A DNA stretch of 64,000 bases, taken from contig NZ_CP091110.1 in assembly GCF_021560175.1 (NCBI RefSeq), positions 2,284,001 to 2,348,000 of the forward strand, written 5' to 3'. Source of the stretch: Neobacillus drentensis. Lineage in GTDB: Bacteria; Bacillota; Bacilli; Bacillales; Cytobacillaceae. Positions 8,895 through 18,837 of the stretch are shown here, one piece after another. A program made the translations under genes and the position numbers. A model generated the notes under the pieces. The model was not told the DNA's origin and made no database searches. It saw nothing but the letters and a program-made list of their open reading frames with translations. The stretch's first letter is position 1. Each line of letters begins with the position of its first letter.

Positions 8895-9147
8895 GGTCTT
8901 CACTCCTAATGATGAATTCCTATTAGTGTATGTAAGGAAGACGAGCCCGTAAAGGACAATTAGGTAATTATATAATACGTTCTTATTCAGAAATGGTTGG
9001 AACTGTTTTTCGTTTACCTCATTATATCAGGTTGTTTTTTGAACCATCTAGAAGGCTAGAAGTCAGCTTTAACCATATACAAACAACAATGATGTCATAC
9101 TGGATGAAGCCAGAGCAAATATGGATAAAAGAAACAGAACAGGACCA

Positions 9148-9861
9148 TTAACACTTTGGCTCTTCCAACTTATAACCGATTCCTCGAAATGTTTTAATAT
9201 ATACTGGCTTTTTCGTCTCCTCTTTTAACTTTTCTCTTAATCGGGAAATATGGACATCTACAATTCTCGTGTCGCTGGAAAAATCATTTTTCCACACAGT
9301 GTTGAGCAATTCATCACGACTTTGAACTCTACCCCTATTTTTCGCTAAATAAAGCAGTAATTCAAATTCCTTCAAAGTTAGTTCTAGTTGGTTTCCTTTG
9401 AAATGGGCTTCAAATTTTTGAGGAAACATCACTAATTCACCAATTTCTATTTGTGCGTCTGCTGTGGCAATGTCCAACGCAGCCTCAGTTTGAATCTGAG
9501 TTCTTCTAAGTATTGCCTTAATTCTTGCAATCACTTCACGCGGGCTGAATGGTTTAACCATATAATCATCAGCACCTAATTCAAGACCGATTAATTTATC
9601 AAGTTCGTCATTTTTTGCCGAGAGCATTAAAATAGGAGTCATAATCTTTTTCTGGCGAAGTTGCTTACAAACCTCCATCCCATCTAACTTTGGGAGCATT
9701 AAATCTAATAGAATGACATCTGGTGCCTCTGTTTCAGCTAATCTTTTCCCCTCTTCACCATCCATAGCCGTTATAATTTCAAATCCTGCCCGGCTCAAGT
9801 TAAACTGCAGCAACGTTATTATGGATGGTTCATCATCGATTACTAGTATTTTACGTTTCAT
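9148..9861 (-). CDS. PhoP-like OmpR-family response regulator (orphan)
   Basis: Two-component response regulator that closely resembles Bacillus PhoP along its whole length: receiver domain with acidic pocket D9/D10, phospho-acceptor D53 (LLDLMLPKLDG), S81 and K103, then an OmpR/PhoB winged helix ending in IKTFRGIGYKLEEPK. The ATG at 9861 follows GGGGG with good spacing; an upstream in-frame start would add a 15-residue tail. No histidine kinase is adjacent, unlike phoPR. It is divergent from phoX with Pho-box repeats between them, so it may be a second PhoP copy that controls or is controlled by this island. Its partner kinase would be elsewhere. Confidence 0.85.
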   Translation of the reverse strand: MKRKILVIDDEPSIITLLQFNLSRAGFEIITAMDGEEGKRLAETEAPDVILLDLMLPKLDGMEVCKQLRQKKIMTPILMLSAKNDELDKLIGLELGADDYMVKPFSPREVIARIKAILRRTQIQTEAALDIATADAQIEIGELVMFPQKFEAHFKGNQLELTLKEFELLLYLAKNRGRVQSRDELLNTVWKNDFSSDTRIVDVHISRLREKLKEETKKPVYIKTFRGIGYKLEEPKC

Positions 9862-9984
9862 AAAATCCCCCGTTATTCTAATAGGATGACAATCTTCAAT
9901 TTTCATTAATTTTACCCTTTGTTAGGCTTGGTCTCTTTTATGATAATTTTAGCTTTTGTTTTTTACAATTTAATCTAAAGAAAC

Positions 9985-10045
9985 TTTACAAGGAATTAAC
10001 CTAACTTTACGAACCCTTAACATTCTGGAGACCCTAGGTTAATAT
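9985..10045 (+). promoter_or_regulatory. Pho-box array and promoter of phoX
   Basis: Four TT(T/A)AC-like hexamers lie in helical phase: TTTACA 9985, TTAACC 9996, TTTACG 10006 and TTAACA 10017 (steps of 11, 10 and 11). An outlying TTTACA is at 9962. The last hexamer doubles as a -35, with 17 bases to TAATAT (10040-10045). This matches the established PhoP-binding pattern of Bacillus. Confidence 0.75.
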
Positions 10046-10102
10046 TTTTTTTATTAAATAGATTAAGTGATCAAAAAGTTTCTAGAAACTAGGGGGAGAA
10101 CA

Positions 10103-12043
10103 ATGGGAATACATACTTTTAGTAAAAAAGCGACTACTATCGCACTTGGACTAGCTTTTACAATTCCGGCATTAACACCTGCTGCTGCCGCAGGCAATGG
10201 TCATGTTACGATTGATTCCGTAAAGTTTAATGGGATGGAAGCACCGAAAACAATCGAAAAAATGGTTCAAACCTATACAAACGCATCAATGGATGTAAAG
10301 TATAGTAATGGTGAAGTAAAGAATTTTCCACTTTCTTATAAGAGGCTATTTAAATCAGAAGATAAAGTAGCAATGAACAAAGGAAAATTGATTCCTGCAG
10401 GCACACCAATCGATGTTAATGGTGACCCAATCATGGATACAAGCGTGGAAGGAAAACCTACCTATTATGTATCAGATGCACCAGATTCCAATAGTTTATT
10501 GAACCCAATCCATGGACAACAATTTATGGTTACCCATTATGAATACCAAACAATTGATGCTGCTGGTAAATCAGCATATGGTATTGTTCCTGCTTCCATG
10601 TCATTATCTACATTGGAACAAAATAAAAAAACTGGGGAATTAACCCCTAAAGAGGTTAAGAAAATTGATTTTTCAAGTGTAAATGGATTGTGGATACCAT
10701 GTAACGGTTCTCTTTCACCATGGAATACACATTTAGGTTCTGAAGAATATGAGCCAGATGCACGCAGTTTTGAACTTGATCCCAATTCCTCTGCAAGAAC
10801 TGGGGTAGAAAGTTTTGCAAAGCTTTATTTTGGGGACAAGTCAAAGGCAAATCCGTATTTTTATGGATTCATTCCTGAAATTAAAGTAGATAAACAAGGA
10901 GAAGATTCTGTTGCAAAACACTATAGTATTGGCCGTTTCTCTCATGAATTAATGAAGATGATGCCTGATCAGCGTACAGCATTCTTTGGAGATGATGGTT
11001 CCTATACAACTATGTTTATGTATGTAGCAGATAAAGCAAAAGATCTTACAGCGGGTACCCTATATGCAGCGAAATTCCATCAAACCGGCACAGAAAATGG
11101 CGGATCTGGGAATCTAGAATGGATAAAAATTGGTCATGCTACAGATAAAGAAGTGAAGAAAATCATTGATAGTGGCGTTACGTTCAGTGATATTTTCGAA
11201 ACTTCTGATGTACCAAAAGAAGGCTTCAAAGCGATCAAGCAATACTCATATGGAAAAACAGAATACTTAAAGCTTAAGCCTGGCATGGAAAAGGCAGCAG
11301 CATTTTTAGAGTCTCGCCGCTATGCAGCCATGCTTGGAGCAACATCTGAGTTTAACAAAATGGAAGGTGTGACCCTAAACGAAAAGGATAAAAAAGTTTA
11401 CATTGCAATTTCCGATCAAAGTAATGGGATGGTCGAAAATGCTGCTGATCCAGTCGATGATATGAAGCTGCCAAAAATAAAATCAGGTGTTACGTATCAA
11501 TTAGATTTAACTGAGGGTCAAAAAGATAGCACAGGTCAAAAGATTAATAGCAAATATGTGGCAGCCAGTATGTCTGGACTAATCGCAGGTGAAGACATGT
11601 CATCTGCGGACACATACGGAAATACAGCGAATGTCAATAAAGTAGCCAATACAGATAATTTAAGCTATTCAGAAGCATTAAGGACCTTATTTATTGGCGA
11701 GGATAGCGGAATGCATACAAATAACTTTGTATGGGCCTATAATGTGGATACAAAAGAATTAACAAGAATTCTATCTGTTCCAGCTGGAGCAGAATCAACT
11801 GGTTTGTTTGCTGTGGATAACCGAAATGGATTCTCTTACATTATGAGTAATTTCCAGCATCCAGGGGATGAATTAGAAGGTAAGAAGATTACAGCAGTCG
11901 ATAAAACCGAATTAGAACAAGCGATGGAGAAAGAAATCGGAATTGATCGAACTGGTGGAGTAGGTTATATTTCCGGGTTACCTTCTCTAGAAGACTTGCA
12001 AAATACCAATAGAGATGTAAAAAACGATTTAAATAACAAATAA
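10103..12043 (+). CDS. phoX: PhoX family alkaline phosphatase, secreted
   Basis: Extracellular phosphatase of the PhoX family (formerly DUF839), which uses Fe and Ca cofactors to release phosphate from organic esters. A Sec-type signal peptide ends near TPAAAA. The family hallmark is seen in the stretch CNGSLSPWNTHLGSEEYEPDA (shown shortened: Cys, SPW, then the EE pair). Most PhoX proteins carry a twin-arginine signal; here no RR motif is visible, so export may be by Sec. The ATG at 10103 follows AGGGGGAGA; an in-frame start at 10067 has no ribosome-binding site. A four-repeat Pho box and promoter precede it. Length 646, within the family range. Confidence 0.87.
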   Translation: MGIHTFSKKATTIALGLAFTIPALTPAAAAGNGHVTIDSVKFNGMEAPKTIEKMVQTYTNASMDVKYSNGEVKNFPLSYKRLFKSEDKVAMNKGKLIPAGTPIDVNGDPIMDTSVEGKPTYYVSDAPDSNSLLNPIHGQQFMVTHYEYQTIDAAGKSAYGIVPASMSLSTLEQNKKTGELTPKEVKKIDFSSVNGLWIPCNGSLSPWNTHLGSEEYEPDARSFELDPNSSARTGVESFAKLYFGDKSKANPYFYGFIPEIKVDKQGEDSVAKHYSIGRFSHELMKMMPDQRTAFFGDDGSYTTMFMYVADKAKDLTAGTLYAAKFHQTGTENGGSGNLEWIKIGHATDKEVKKIIDSGVTFSDIFETSDVPKEGFKAIKQYSYGKTEYLKLKPGMEKAAAFLESRRYAAMLGATSEFNKMEGVTLNEKDKKVYIAISDQSNGMVENAADPVDDMKLPKIKSGVTYQLDLTEGQKDSTGQKINSKYVAASMSGLIAGEDMSSADTYGNTANVNKVANTDNLSYSEALRTLFIGEDSGMHTNNFVWAYNVDTKELTRILSVPAGAESTGLFAVDNRNGFSYIMSNFQHPGDELEGKKITAVDKTELEQAMEKEIGIDRTGGVGYISGLPSLEDLQNTNRDVKNDLNNK

Positions 12044-12081
12044 ATTATTACTCGCTTGGAAATAAATAGTTTTCTCTAATT

Positions 12082-12111
12082 AACTCCGGTAATCTAATTG
12101 TTACCGGAGTT
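12082..12111. terminator. Hairpin after phoX
   Basis: A perfect 11-bp stem, AACTCCGGTAA (12082-12092) with TTACCGGAGTT (12101-12111), and an 8-base loop. The 3' tail (ATTGCAATC) is poor in T, so it may act as a weak or factor-assisted terminator. Confidence 0.55.
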
Positions 12112-12231
12112 ATTGCAATCCGGTGATCCAAGCTAATCATTTACTCAAAATTATAGGTATCGAAAAGAATCTGAGTGATATATTCAGGTTCTTTTGTTTT
12201 ATTCCGAGTCCATTGACTAGAGGTGAAGGAC

Positions 12232-12260
12232 AAAAAAAATAACCTTAACACTGAAAGGTT
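12232..12260 (-). terminator. Minus-strand terminator of the 60-residue gene
   Basis: AACCTT (12241-12246) pairs with AAGGTT (12255-12260). Read on the minus strand the stem is followed by a run of eight T (12232-12239). It lies about 20 bases past the stop of the small gene. Confidence 0.6.
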
Positions 12261-12281
12261 AGTTTCTTACAATTTAAAGCA

Positions 12282-12464
12282 TTAATGAATTTGTTTAATA
12301 CCAGATAAATGGATGGAATGGAGCACTTTTTTTTCATCTATTAATGAAACCAGTTGATCTTTAAGATTTAAGCGGCGAACCCGTCCTCTAAGGGTCCTTA
12401 AAACTCCATTTTTATAATATTCAACCGTAATCTGTCCACCTTGAGCTAACTTTTTCAAGAACAT
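12282..12464 (-). CDS. Small basic protein, possibly YolD-like
   Basis: A 60-residue protein preceded by an excellent AAAGGAGG site 7 bases from the ATG and followed by a minus-strand terminator, so it is a genuine expressed unit. The sequence alternates beta-type segments (GQITVEYY, TLRGRVRRLNL, QLVSLIDEKK, HSIHLSGIKQI). This resembles the small-barrel YolD-like family found beside UV-repair polymerases in Bacillus, but the match is by pattern only and no polymerase is adjacent. Nucleic-acid or protein binding is possible. Function not established. Confidence 0.65.
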   Translation of the reverse strand: MFLKKLAQGGQITVEYYKNGVLRTLRGRVRRLNLKDQLVSLIDEKKVLHSIHLSGIKQIH

Positions 12465-12650
12465 TCTATTGCCTCCTTTTGTAGTAATCCATTACATAAA
12501 CAAATTATACGGAAAGTATTTTAAGAGAAGATGAAGCAAATGTTAAAGAATTATTAATTATAACTATGTAAAGATGACTTAACTATTATAATAGTAGATT
12601 CGCATAAAAGAACTAGTTATATAGTTATGGATATATAGTCAGAATTTTAT

Positions 12651-12676
12651 TTATTTATCTTTTACACTGCTTCAAC
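12651..12676 (+). promoter_or_regulatory. Candidate degenerate Pho box
   Basis: TTATTT (12651), TTTACA (12661) and TTCAAC (12671) recur at exact 10-base steps about 60 bases upstream of the phosphoesterase gene. Only the middle copy fits the consensus, and no clear -10 is spaced 17 bases from the last, so this is tentative. Confidence 0.35.
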
Positions 12677-12733
12677 TATAGCTTAATAAAAGAATTGTAT
12701 TCTATAAAAGTAATAAAGAAGGGGATGAAAAGG

Positions 12734-15487
12734 ATGTTAAAAAAGCTTAGAAAAAAGAAAAAACTGCTTGCTGGACTAACTTTATGTACTGTGTTAATGG
12801 GATCAGCAGGGGCTTACGCTGCAAATGATGGAGCATTTGGAAGTAATTTAGTTGGGACACAAGCGGATGGTTCTGTGCAAACACCTGTTAATCAATTGAT
12901 TACACCTGCTGGTAAGCAAATTGAATTTGGCGGAAATCCGATTTCAGTTGCTGTTAATCCAAAGGGGAAAACGGCGGTAACTATTGTTGGGCGTAACAAT
13001 TATGGCGGCAAGGGAATCAACGTCGTCGATCTTGCAACAGGTAAATTGACATTAAAAGATTTCGATTTAGGCCTTTCCACAATGTGGGGATTAACCTATT
13101 CGAAGGACGGAAATCAGCTATTTGCAACAGGCTCTAAGGGAGGAAAAGGTAAAGTGGTGGTTATGTCTGTTGGAACAGATGGAACTCCTGCTATTCAAAA
13201 GACGTATACTCTTCCAAATGCAGCTGTAGGTGGAAATATCAATCCGCTTGATTTAACGGTTGGACCACAAGGCCAGCTTTTAGTTGCACTTAACCGTGAT
13301 AACAGCCTAGGAGTGGTCGATCCGCAAACAGGCGCATTAACAGCCAAAATTGCAGTGGAAAATGCTCCAACCAGTGTTTTAGTGGATGGTAATACGGCTT
13401 ATGTTACAAACCAAGGCGGACGGGTAGCGAAAGCTGGGGATACAACCGTTGACTCTTCTGGTACGCAAGTAGTCGTGGATCCTAAGACAGGTGCGACGTC
13501 AACAGGAACAGTATCAGTTATTGATCTGACAACAAACAAAGTTACAAAGACCATTGAAGTGGGTGTGCAGCCTGAACGTATGGCACAGTCCGGTCAGTAC
13601 ATATTTGTAACAAATACAAACAGTGACACGGTTTCCGTTATTGACTCTAAGACAAATACGGTCGTACAAACAATTGATATTAAACCGTATCCAAATGCGC
13701 ATAAAGGTTCTGCACCAAACGCTGTTAAGGTAGTAGATAACAAGTTAATGGTCAGCCTTGGCCGTGATAACGCCATTGCGGTGTATGACTGGCAAGGCCC
13801 TGATAAGACTCCAGAATTACAAGGTCTCTTACCGACTGCCTGGTTCCCAGTCGATATTGCAGTGGATTCCGAAAACAAAAATCTAGTAGTGGCAAATGCG
13901 GATGGAATTGGCTCACAAGGACCAGCACGGGATTTGACGATTCAAGGAATTAAGGTTTCAGGCCACTCTTCCTATGCGCAAATGGGATCTCTTTCCTTAA
14001 TCCCATTCCCTTCGGCTGAGGATCTAGCTAAGGGAACAAAACAGGTTTACGCTGACAATAACTGGTATGGCTTAAAGAATCTAAACGCTAAACCGCGTAC
14101 TAACAAGAAACCTGTCGCAATGCCTGAACGTGTTGGCGAGCCATCAACGATTAAACATGTATTCTATATTATCAAAGAGAACCGAACCTATGACCAAGTA
14201 CTAGGTGACCTAGGGAAAGGTAATGGAGAAGTAGGATTAACACAGTTCCCTAAAGCTGTAACTCCTAACATTCATAAACTTGCGACTACCTTCCCGCTTC
14301 TTGATAATGTGTATACCTCAGGTATCCAATCAGCGAGCGGACATCAATGGGTTATGCAAGGAACGAACACAGATTATGAGGATAAAGAAACCGATACAGC
14401 TAATGTTAAAAGCTATCCAGGCGGGGCCGGGGATCCAATGGCATATGCTCCTACAGGACATTTATGGGATCAAGCTGCTAAATATAATGTATCCGTCGAA
14501 AACTTCGGAGAAGATACAACAGGATTCACAGGTTCAGCCCCATTTGGCACTTGGACTGATTGGTATAACGATTACTTAATCCTTTCGGGACAAAAACAAG
14601 GTACTCTTCATGTACCAATCGGAAATTATTCGGCTACTTACGATATTCCATCTCTTGGACCTATCACGTATAAACCGTTCCCGACGTTTGATACGAATAT
14701 TCCAGATCAATACCGATACGAAATCTTTAAACAGCGCTTTGAAGAACATGTTAAAAATAATGACCTACCAGCATTAAATACGATGTGGGTGATGGATGAC
14801 CACACGGCAGGAAATGCTACAGGTTCTCCAACACCACAGGCAATGGTGGCAGACAATGATTTGGCTATTGGTAAAATCGTTGACCTGATTTCACATAGCC
14901 CATATTGGAAAGATTCTGTCATTTTCATTACCCAAGATGATGCACAGAATGGGTTAGATCACGTGGACGGCCATCGTGAGCCGGCACATGTCATTAGTCC
15001 TTGGGTGAAGAAAGGTATTACTGACAGTCACTACTGGACTGTCATCAACATGGTTCGCAGTATTGAGCAAATTCTTGGCCTTCCTGCCATGAACCAAAAC
15101 GATGCAGCGGCAGAGCCAATGAGCGAACTCTTTACAAATAAGCCTGATTTTACTCCATACAATTTTGAACCAAACCAAATCCCGCTTGACACCTTAAACG
15201 GTCAGCCTGGGTCTAATACTGCTGCCCTTGCCAACACAGAGCAAGTGACGCCAGAGACAAAGGAACTTTCTAAAAAGTGGACGGAATGGTCTAACAAGAA
15301 TAAGGACAAGTTTACTGGTAAACATGCATCACCAGATGAAGTTAACGCCAATATGCTAAATCATGCTGTTTGGTATTCAACAGAAGGTTTTGATAAACCA
15401 TATCCAGGTGATAAAAAAGTTCATACACCAGATGAGGTAGAAAAGCAGCCGGAAAGCTTTGCTCCAAATCCTGCTGAGAATGACTAA
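12734..15487 (+). CDS. Secreted beta-propeller / phosphoesterase fusion
   Basis: A large exported protein (917 residues). After a signal peptide ending near GAYA, about 380 residues form a YVTN/YncE-type beta propeller with repeats such as VSVIDLTTNKVTKTIEVG and VSVIDSKTNTVVQTIDI. A phosphoesterase domain (PF04185-like, alkaline-phosphatase superfamily) follows, opening with HVFYIIKENRTYDQVLGDLG and including FITQDDAQNGLDHVDGHR with the metal-binding Asp/His residues. The ATG at 12734 has AAGGGG 9 bases upstream; the next upstream ATG has no spacing. Standing next to phoX and pstS it probably mines extracellular phosphodiesters or phosphomonoesters during phosphate limitation (inference). The substrate is unknown. 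Confidence 0.85.
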   Translation: MLKKLRKKKKLLAGLTLCTVLMGSAGAYAANDGAFGSNLVGTQADGSVQTPVNQLITPAGKQIEFGGNPISVAVNPKGKTAVTIVGRNNYGGKGINVVDLATGKLTLKDFDLGLSTMWGLTYSKDGNQLFATGSKGGKGKVVVMSVGTDGTPAIQKTYTLPNAAVGGNINPLDLTVGPQGQLLVALNRDNSLGVVDPQTGALTAKIAVENAPTSVLVDGNTAYVTNQGGRVAKAGDTTVDSSGTQVVVDPKTGATSTGTVSVIDLTTNKVTKTIEVGVQPERMAQSGQYIFVTNTNSDTVSVIDSKTNTVVQTIDIKPYPNAHKGSAPNAVKVVDNKLMVSLGRDNAIAVYDWQGPDKTPELQGLLPTAWFPVDIAVDSENKNLVVANADGIGSQGPARDLTIQGIKVSGHSSYAQMGSLSLIPFPSAEDLAKGTKQVYADNNWYGLKNLNAKPRTNKKPVAMPERVGEPSTIKHVFYIIKENRTYDQVLGDLGKGNGEVGLTQFPKAVTPNIHKLATTFPLLDNVYTSGIQSASGHQWVMQGTNTDYEDKETDTANVKSYPGGAGDPMAYAPTGHLWDQAAKYNVSVENFGEDTTGFTGSAPFGTWTDWYNDYLILSGQKQGTLHVPIGNYSATYDIPSLGPITYKPFPTFDTNIPDQYRYEIFKQRFEEHVKNNDLPALNTMWVMDDHTAGNATGSPTPQAMVADNDLAIGKIVDLISHSPYWKDSVIFITQDDAQNGLDHVDGHREPAHVISPWVKKGITDSHYWTVINMVRSIEQILGLPAMNQNDAAAEPMSELFTNKPDFTPYNFEPNQIPLDTLNGQPGSNTAALANTEQVTPETKELSKKWTEWSNKNKDKFTGKHASPDEVNANMLNHAVWYSTEGFDKPYPGDKKVHTPDEVEKQPESFAPNPAEND

Positions 15488-15514
15488 TCGTCAGCTGAGT
15501 TGAAACAGTCAATA

Positions 15515-15552
15515 AACAACAATAGCTATCCATAAGGGTAGCTATTGTTGTT
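15515..15552. terminator. Long-stem terminator
   Basis: AACAACAATAGCTATCC (15515-15531) pairs with GGGTAGCTATTGTTGTT (15536-15552) over 17 bp with one G-T pair and a 4-base loop. There is no long T-run after it, but the TTGTTGTT arm is T-rich. Confidence 0.65.
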
Positions 15553-15574
15553 AAACCAAGTACCAAATACATAA

Positions 15575-18500
15575 ATGAGGGGGGAATTTGGGCTTCCATT
15601 GCCCAAATTAAATCATATGAAACGATTGATAAATGAAACGATGAAACGTTCGATTCTCATTGTCACTTTAATGGTTCTGATCATTATATGGGGTGGAATG
15701 TCGGCTCGACAAATACAGAGTGACTATCTGCCGGAAATTAATAATTCAACTCTCTCCATCACTGTTCGTGCCGATCATTATCAGGCCGATCAAATAAAGG
15801 CGAAAATTACAGAACCGATTGGGCAGGCACTCCGGATCGTGGACGGTCTTCAAGAAGTCGAAACCAACTCATTCAATGGCGGGTCGTTGATCAGTCTGAA
15901 CTTTCCCATGAATTATGATATGAAGCAAGCGGAGGAACAGGTGACAAGGGCATTAACGGATATCAAATTGCCGGACGATATTGAAAAGCCGCTAGTAACC
16001 CGTCTTAGTACTCATTCCATGCCGATTATAAGAATGAGTCTGATTAGTTCGTCTCAAAATATAACAGAAAATATGCTCAGAACCACTATTCAAGAAGATT
16101 TCGTCAATCGATTAAAAACAGTGCCAGGGGTTAAAGATGTACACGTATCCGGTGGGGGAACAGCAGGTTATGCAGTTAACTTGCGGATGGCAGATTTAAA
16201 TAAGGCTGGATTAACAGTAAATGACGTAAAACAATCCCTCGAAGAAAACTATACGACCGGAATAGAGGGAAAAGTTTCTAACAACCAAGTATCCATTCCT
16301 GTCCAGGTTTCCGGCTGGGTATTAAATCAACAAGATTTGTTGCAGTTGCCAATTCATAACAGAGAAGGTATAACGGTTCCACTTTCTAAAGTGGCCGACA
16401 TTTCAACTTCTATTGTCAACCTAGAGACTATATCAAGAACCAACGGGAAACCGAGTGTTTTAATCGATGTTTTAAAGACTCCATCCTCCAATATTACCGA
16501 TGTATCTGATCGGGTCAAGGAGAAAATGAAGGATATTCCTGCATTGAAAAATAAGGATACGTCTATTCTCTTTGATCAAGGCGATCAGGTCAATGCGTCA
16601 TTAAAAGGTTTAATCAAAGAAGGTCTATTAGGCTGCTTGTTTTCGATGATTTGTGTTTTTCTGTTTTTCCGTAAAGTCCGTTCCACCTTACTAATTGTCA
16701 TTTCCTTGCCAATCTGTTTATTAGCTACAACTGGTTTATTAAAAACAATGGGAATCAGTCTCAATATTCTTACCGTTTCTGGTCTTATTGTTGCAATGGG
16801 CAGGGTAGTCGATGACTCAATCGTCATTCTTGATAATATGAATCGGAAAGTGAATAAAGCACAGGGGAAAAACAGTCTATCATTGCTGACAGGTGCCGTG
16901 TGTGAAATGATCCCTGCGATTGTTTCATCTACGGCCACTACTGTAGCTGTCTATATTCCGATTGCACTTATAGGTGGTTTAGTTAGTTCGGCTTTTTCAG
17001 GTTTTGCTTGGTCCGTGGTGATTGCTTTGATCATCTCACTCTTTGTTTCTATTTTGGTGGTTCCAGCGCTCTACAACCTTTTTTGGAAGGGTAAACCAAT
17101 CTCAAACGATGATAAATTAGAACCGGTTGCCCATAAAATAATCACATGGGTGTTTGCTCACAAGAAAAAAGTGGTTTTGGCATTTATAGCTTTATTTTTA
17201 TTATCATCGTTGGGTGCCGCCTTCCTTCCCGTAAATTTTTTACCAATGTCTACTAACAAAGGACAAATCGCGGTACAAGTGGAACTGCCACAAAATACTG
17301 CTTTAACGGAAGTAGACGCAGAAGTAAGAAGGTTGGAAGAATTAGTAGAAAAAAATTCCAAAGTAGACTCGTTTTCATCAGGACTCGGTTCCACTTTTAC
17401 CCCGCAATCGGATGATGTTTTTGATGCAGGAGGAGGATGGCTTCAGAAACCGAATATTGCCAATTTGTCCATAACGGTAAAGAAGGATACCGATGTAGAT
17501 GCCTTTATCCTGAGTCTGCAGAAACAATTAAATACATTGTCAAGTAAAGCTGTATACACTGTTTCGAATCAAAGCATCGCCGGTGACGATTCCCAATTAA
17601 AGATCAATCTTACCGGGGCGGATAGTCAGACACTGGAAACAATGGCCCAAACCTTGCGAACCAAGCTTAAGCTCGTTCCCGGACTATCCGTACAGGGGAT
17701 GGCGGATGATGAAGATCATATACCCCAGTATCAGATTACATTAAACCGCAAGGCGATCGAACATTATGGCATTAAGCTAGATGATGTTTTAAATCGAATT
17801 CAGCAATTTACTGCTGAGGGAACACAAGGGTTCATCTCTATTAATCAAAATACATTTCCAATTGTCATTCATACAGATAAACAAAATGGCAGTACAAAGG
17901 ATATTTTCACTTTAATGGGCGGCGAGTCCTTTCTACTTAACCAAGGACAAAAAGTGACATTAGATCAACTTGCTACTTTAAAACCAGTAAGTTCCTCGGT
18001 GATTCAAGAGAAAGATGGAAAACCGTATGCGGTGATTACAGCAAACATCATTTCCCGTGATATAGGAAAAGTCACGAAACAAGTTAAAAGTACCCTAGGG
18101 AAAATTCCGCTGCCAGAAGGGATCGAGTATTCCTTTGCAGGTGCTCCTGAGCAAGTATATGAAATGATCTATGAGATGGCGATCGCTTTATTCTTTTCCA
18201 TTTTGCTTGTTCTGCTAATTATTAGTGCTGTATTCCGGGGGTGGAGAGCACCTTTATCCGTTTTAGTGTGCATTCCATTAGCGTTTATCGGCTCTGTGAT
18301 GGCAATGATTATTTTTAGACTTGAATGGAATTTGGCGGCACTAGTAGGATTGTTGATGTTAACAGGAATTGTGGTCACAAACGGGATTGTCCTTGTTGAT
18401 AAGATTGAAAGAAACCTTTCGGAAGGATTAGAATTAAATTTAGCCATTCTGAGTGGAACGTCAACAAGAGTTAGACCTGTGTTAATGACTGCGGTAACGA

Positions 18501-18697
18501 CTATTTTAACAGTCCTTCCGTTAGCTGTGTCAGGGAAAGGGGACACGATCATTTCTCAAACACTCGGTATTGTTGTTGTTGGAGGTATGATCAGTTCTAC
18601 GCTTATTTGCCTGTTGATTATCCCAATTGTATATAAATGGTTGAGTGGGAAAGGAAATAATTCAACTATAAAACAGCAGCAAGGATTATCAGCATAA
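15575..18697 (+). CDS. RND family efflux transporter (AcrB/SwrC-like)
   Basis: Inner-membrane proton-driven exporter of the RND superfamily, 1040 residues, with the classical duplicated layout: TM1, large extracytoplasmic loop (about 45-345), TM2-6, TM7, second loop (about 560-860), TM8-12. The proton-relay segment VAMGRVVDDSIVILDN with its Asp pair in TM4 is intact. In Bacillus the best-known relative is SwrC, which exports surfactin and other amphiphiles. There is no adjacent membrane-fusion or TetR gene. The start is uncertain: the ATG at 15575 has no ribosome-binding site and overlaps GAGGGGGG, so translation may begin at an internal TTG or at the ATG at 15617. Confidence 0.87.
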   Translation: MRGEFGLPLPKLNHMKRLINETMKRSILIVTLMVLIIIWGGMSARQIQSDYLPEINNSTLSITVRADHYQADQIKAKITEPIGQALRIVDGLQEVETNSFNGGSLISLNFPMNYDMKQAEEQVTRALTDIKLPDDIEKPLVTRLSTHSMPIIRMSLISSSQNITENMLRTTIQEDFVNRLKTVPGVKDVHVSGGGTAGYAVNLRMADLNKAGLTVNDVKQSLEENYTTGIEGKVSNNQVSIPVQVSGWVLNQQDLLQLPIHNREGITVPLSKVADISTSIVNLETISRTNGKPSVLIDVLKTPSSNITDVSDRVKEKMKDIPALKNKDTSILFDQGDQVNASLKGLIKEGLLGCLFSMICVFLFFRKVRSTLLIVISLPICLLATTGLLKTMGISLNILTVSGLIVAMGRVVDDSIVILDNMNRKVNKAQGKNSLSLLTGAVCEMIPAIVSSTATTVAVYIPIALIGGLVSSAFSGFAWSVVIALIISLFVSILVVPALYNLFWKGKPISNDDKLEPVAHKIITWVFAHKKKVVLAFIALFLLSSLGAAFLPVNFLPMSTNKGQIAVQVELPQNTALTEVDAEVRRLEELVEKNSKVDSFSSGLGSTFTPQSDDVFDAGGGWLQKPNIANLSITVKKDTDVDAFILSLQKQLNTLSSKAVYTVSNQSIAGDDSQLKINLTGADSQTLETMAQTLRTKLKLVPGLSVQGMADDEDHIPQYQITLNRKAIEHYGIKLDDVLNRIQQFTAEGTQGFISINQNTFPIVIHTDKQNGSTKDIFTLMGGESFLLNQGQKVTLDQLATLKPVSSSVIQEKDGKPYAVITANIISRDIGKVTKQVKSTLGKIPLPEGIEYSFAGAPEQVYEMIYEMAIALFFSILLVLLIISAVFRGWRAPLSVLVCIPLAFIGSVMAMIIFRLEWNLAALVGLLMLTGIVVTNGIVLVDKIERNLSEGLELNLAILSGTSTRVRPVLMTAVTTILTVLPLAVSGKGDTIISQTLGIVVVGGMISSTLICLLIIPIVYKWLSGKGNNSTIKQQQGLSA

Positions 18698-18725
18698 TTA
18701 TTTATCGCACTTCATTTTAAGCATA

Positions 18726-18770
18726 GAAAGGGCGGAACTCAGGCGTCTGAACGCAGAGTTCCGCTCTTTC
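18726..18770. terminator. Terminator after RND gene
   Basis: GAAAGGGCGGAACTC (18726-18740) pairs with GAGTTCCGCTCTTTC (18756-18770), 15 bp with one G-T pair, and an inner GCGT/ACGC stem. The following TTCTTT is a weak T-tract. Confidence 0.7.
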
Positions 18771-18837
18771 GCACTTCTTTGATTCAAGACAAAAAAGATA
18801 GCTTTTGCTAAATCTATCAAAACAACAAAAAGAGAAC

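Noticed and set aside
16585-18552. Several minus-strand frames of 78-127 codons
   Set aside because: All are antisense to the RND exporter gene, whose frame is continuous and well matched.
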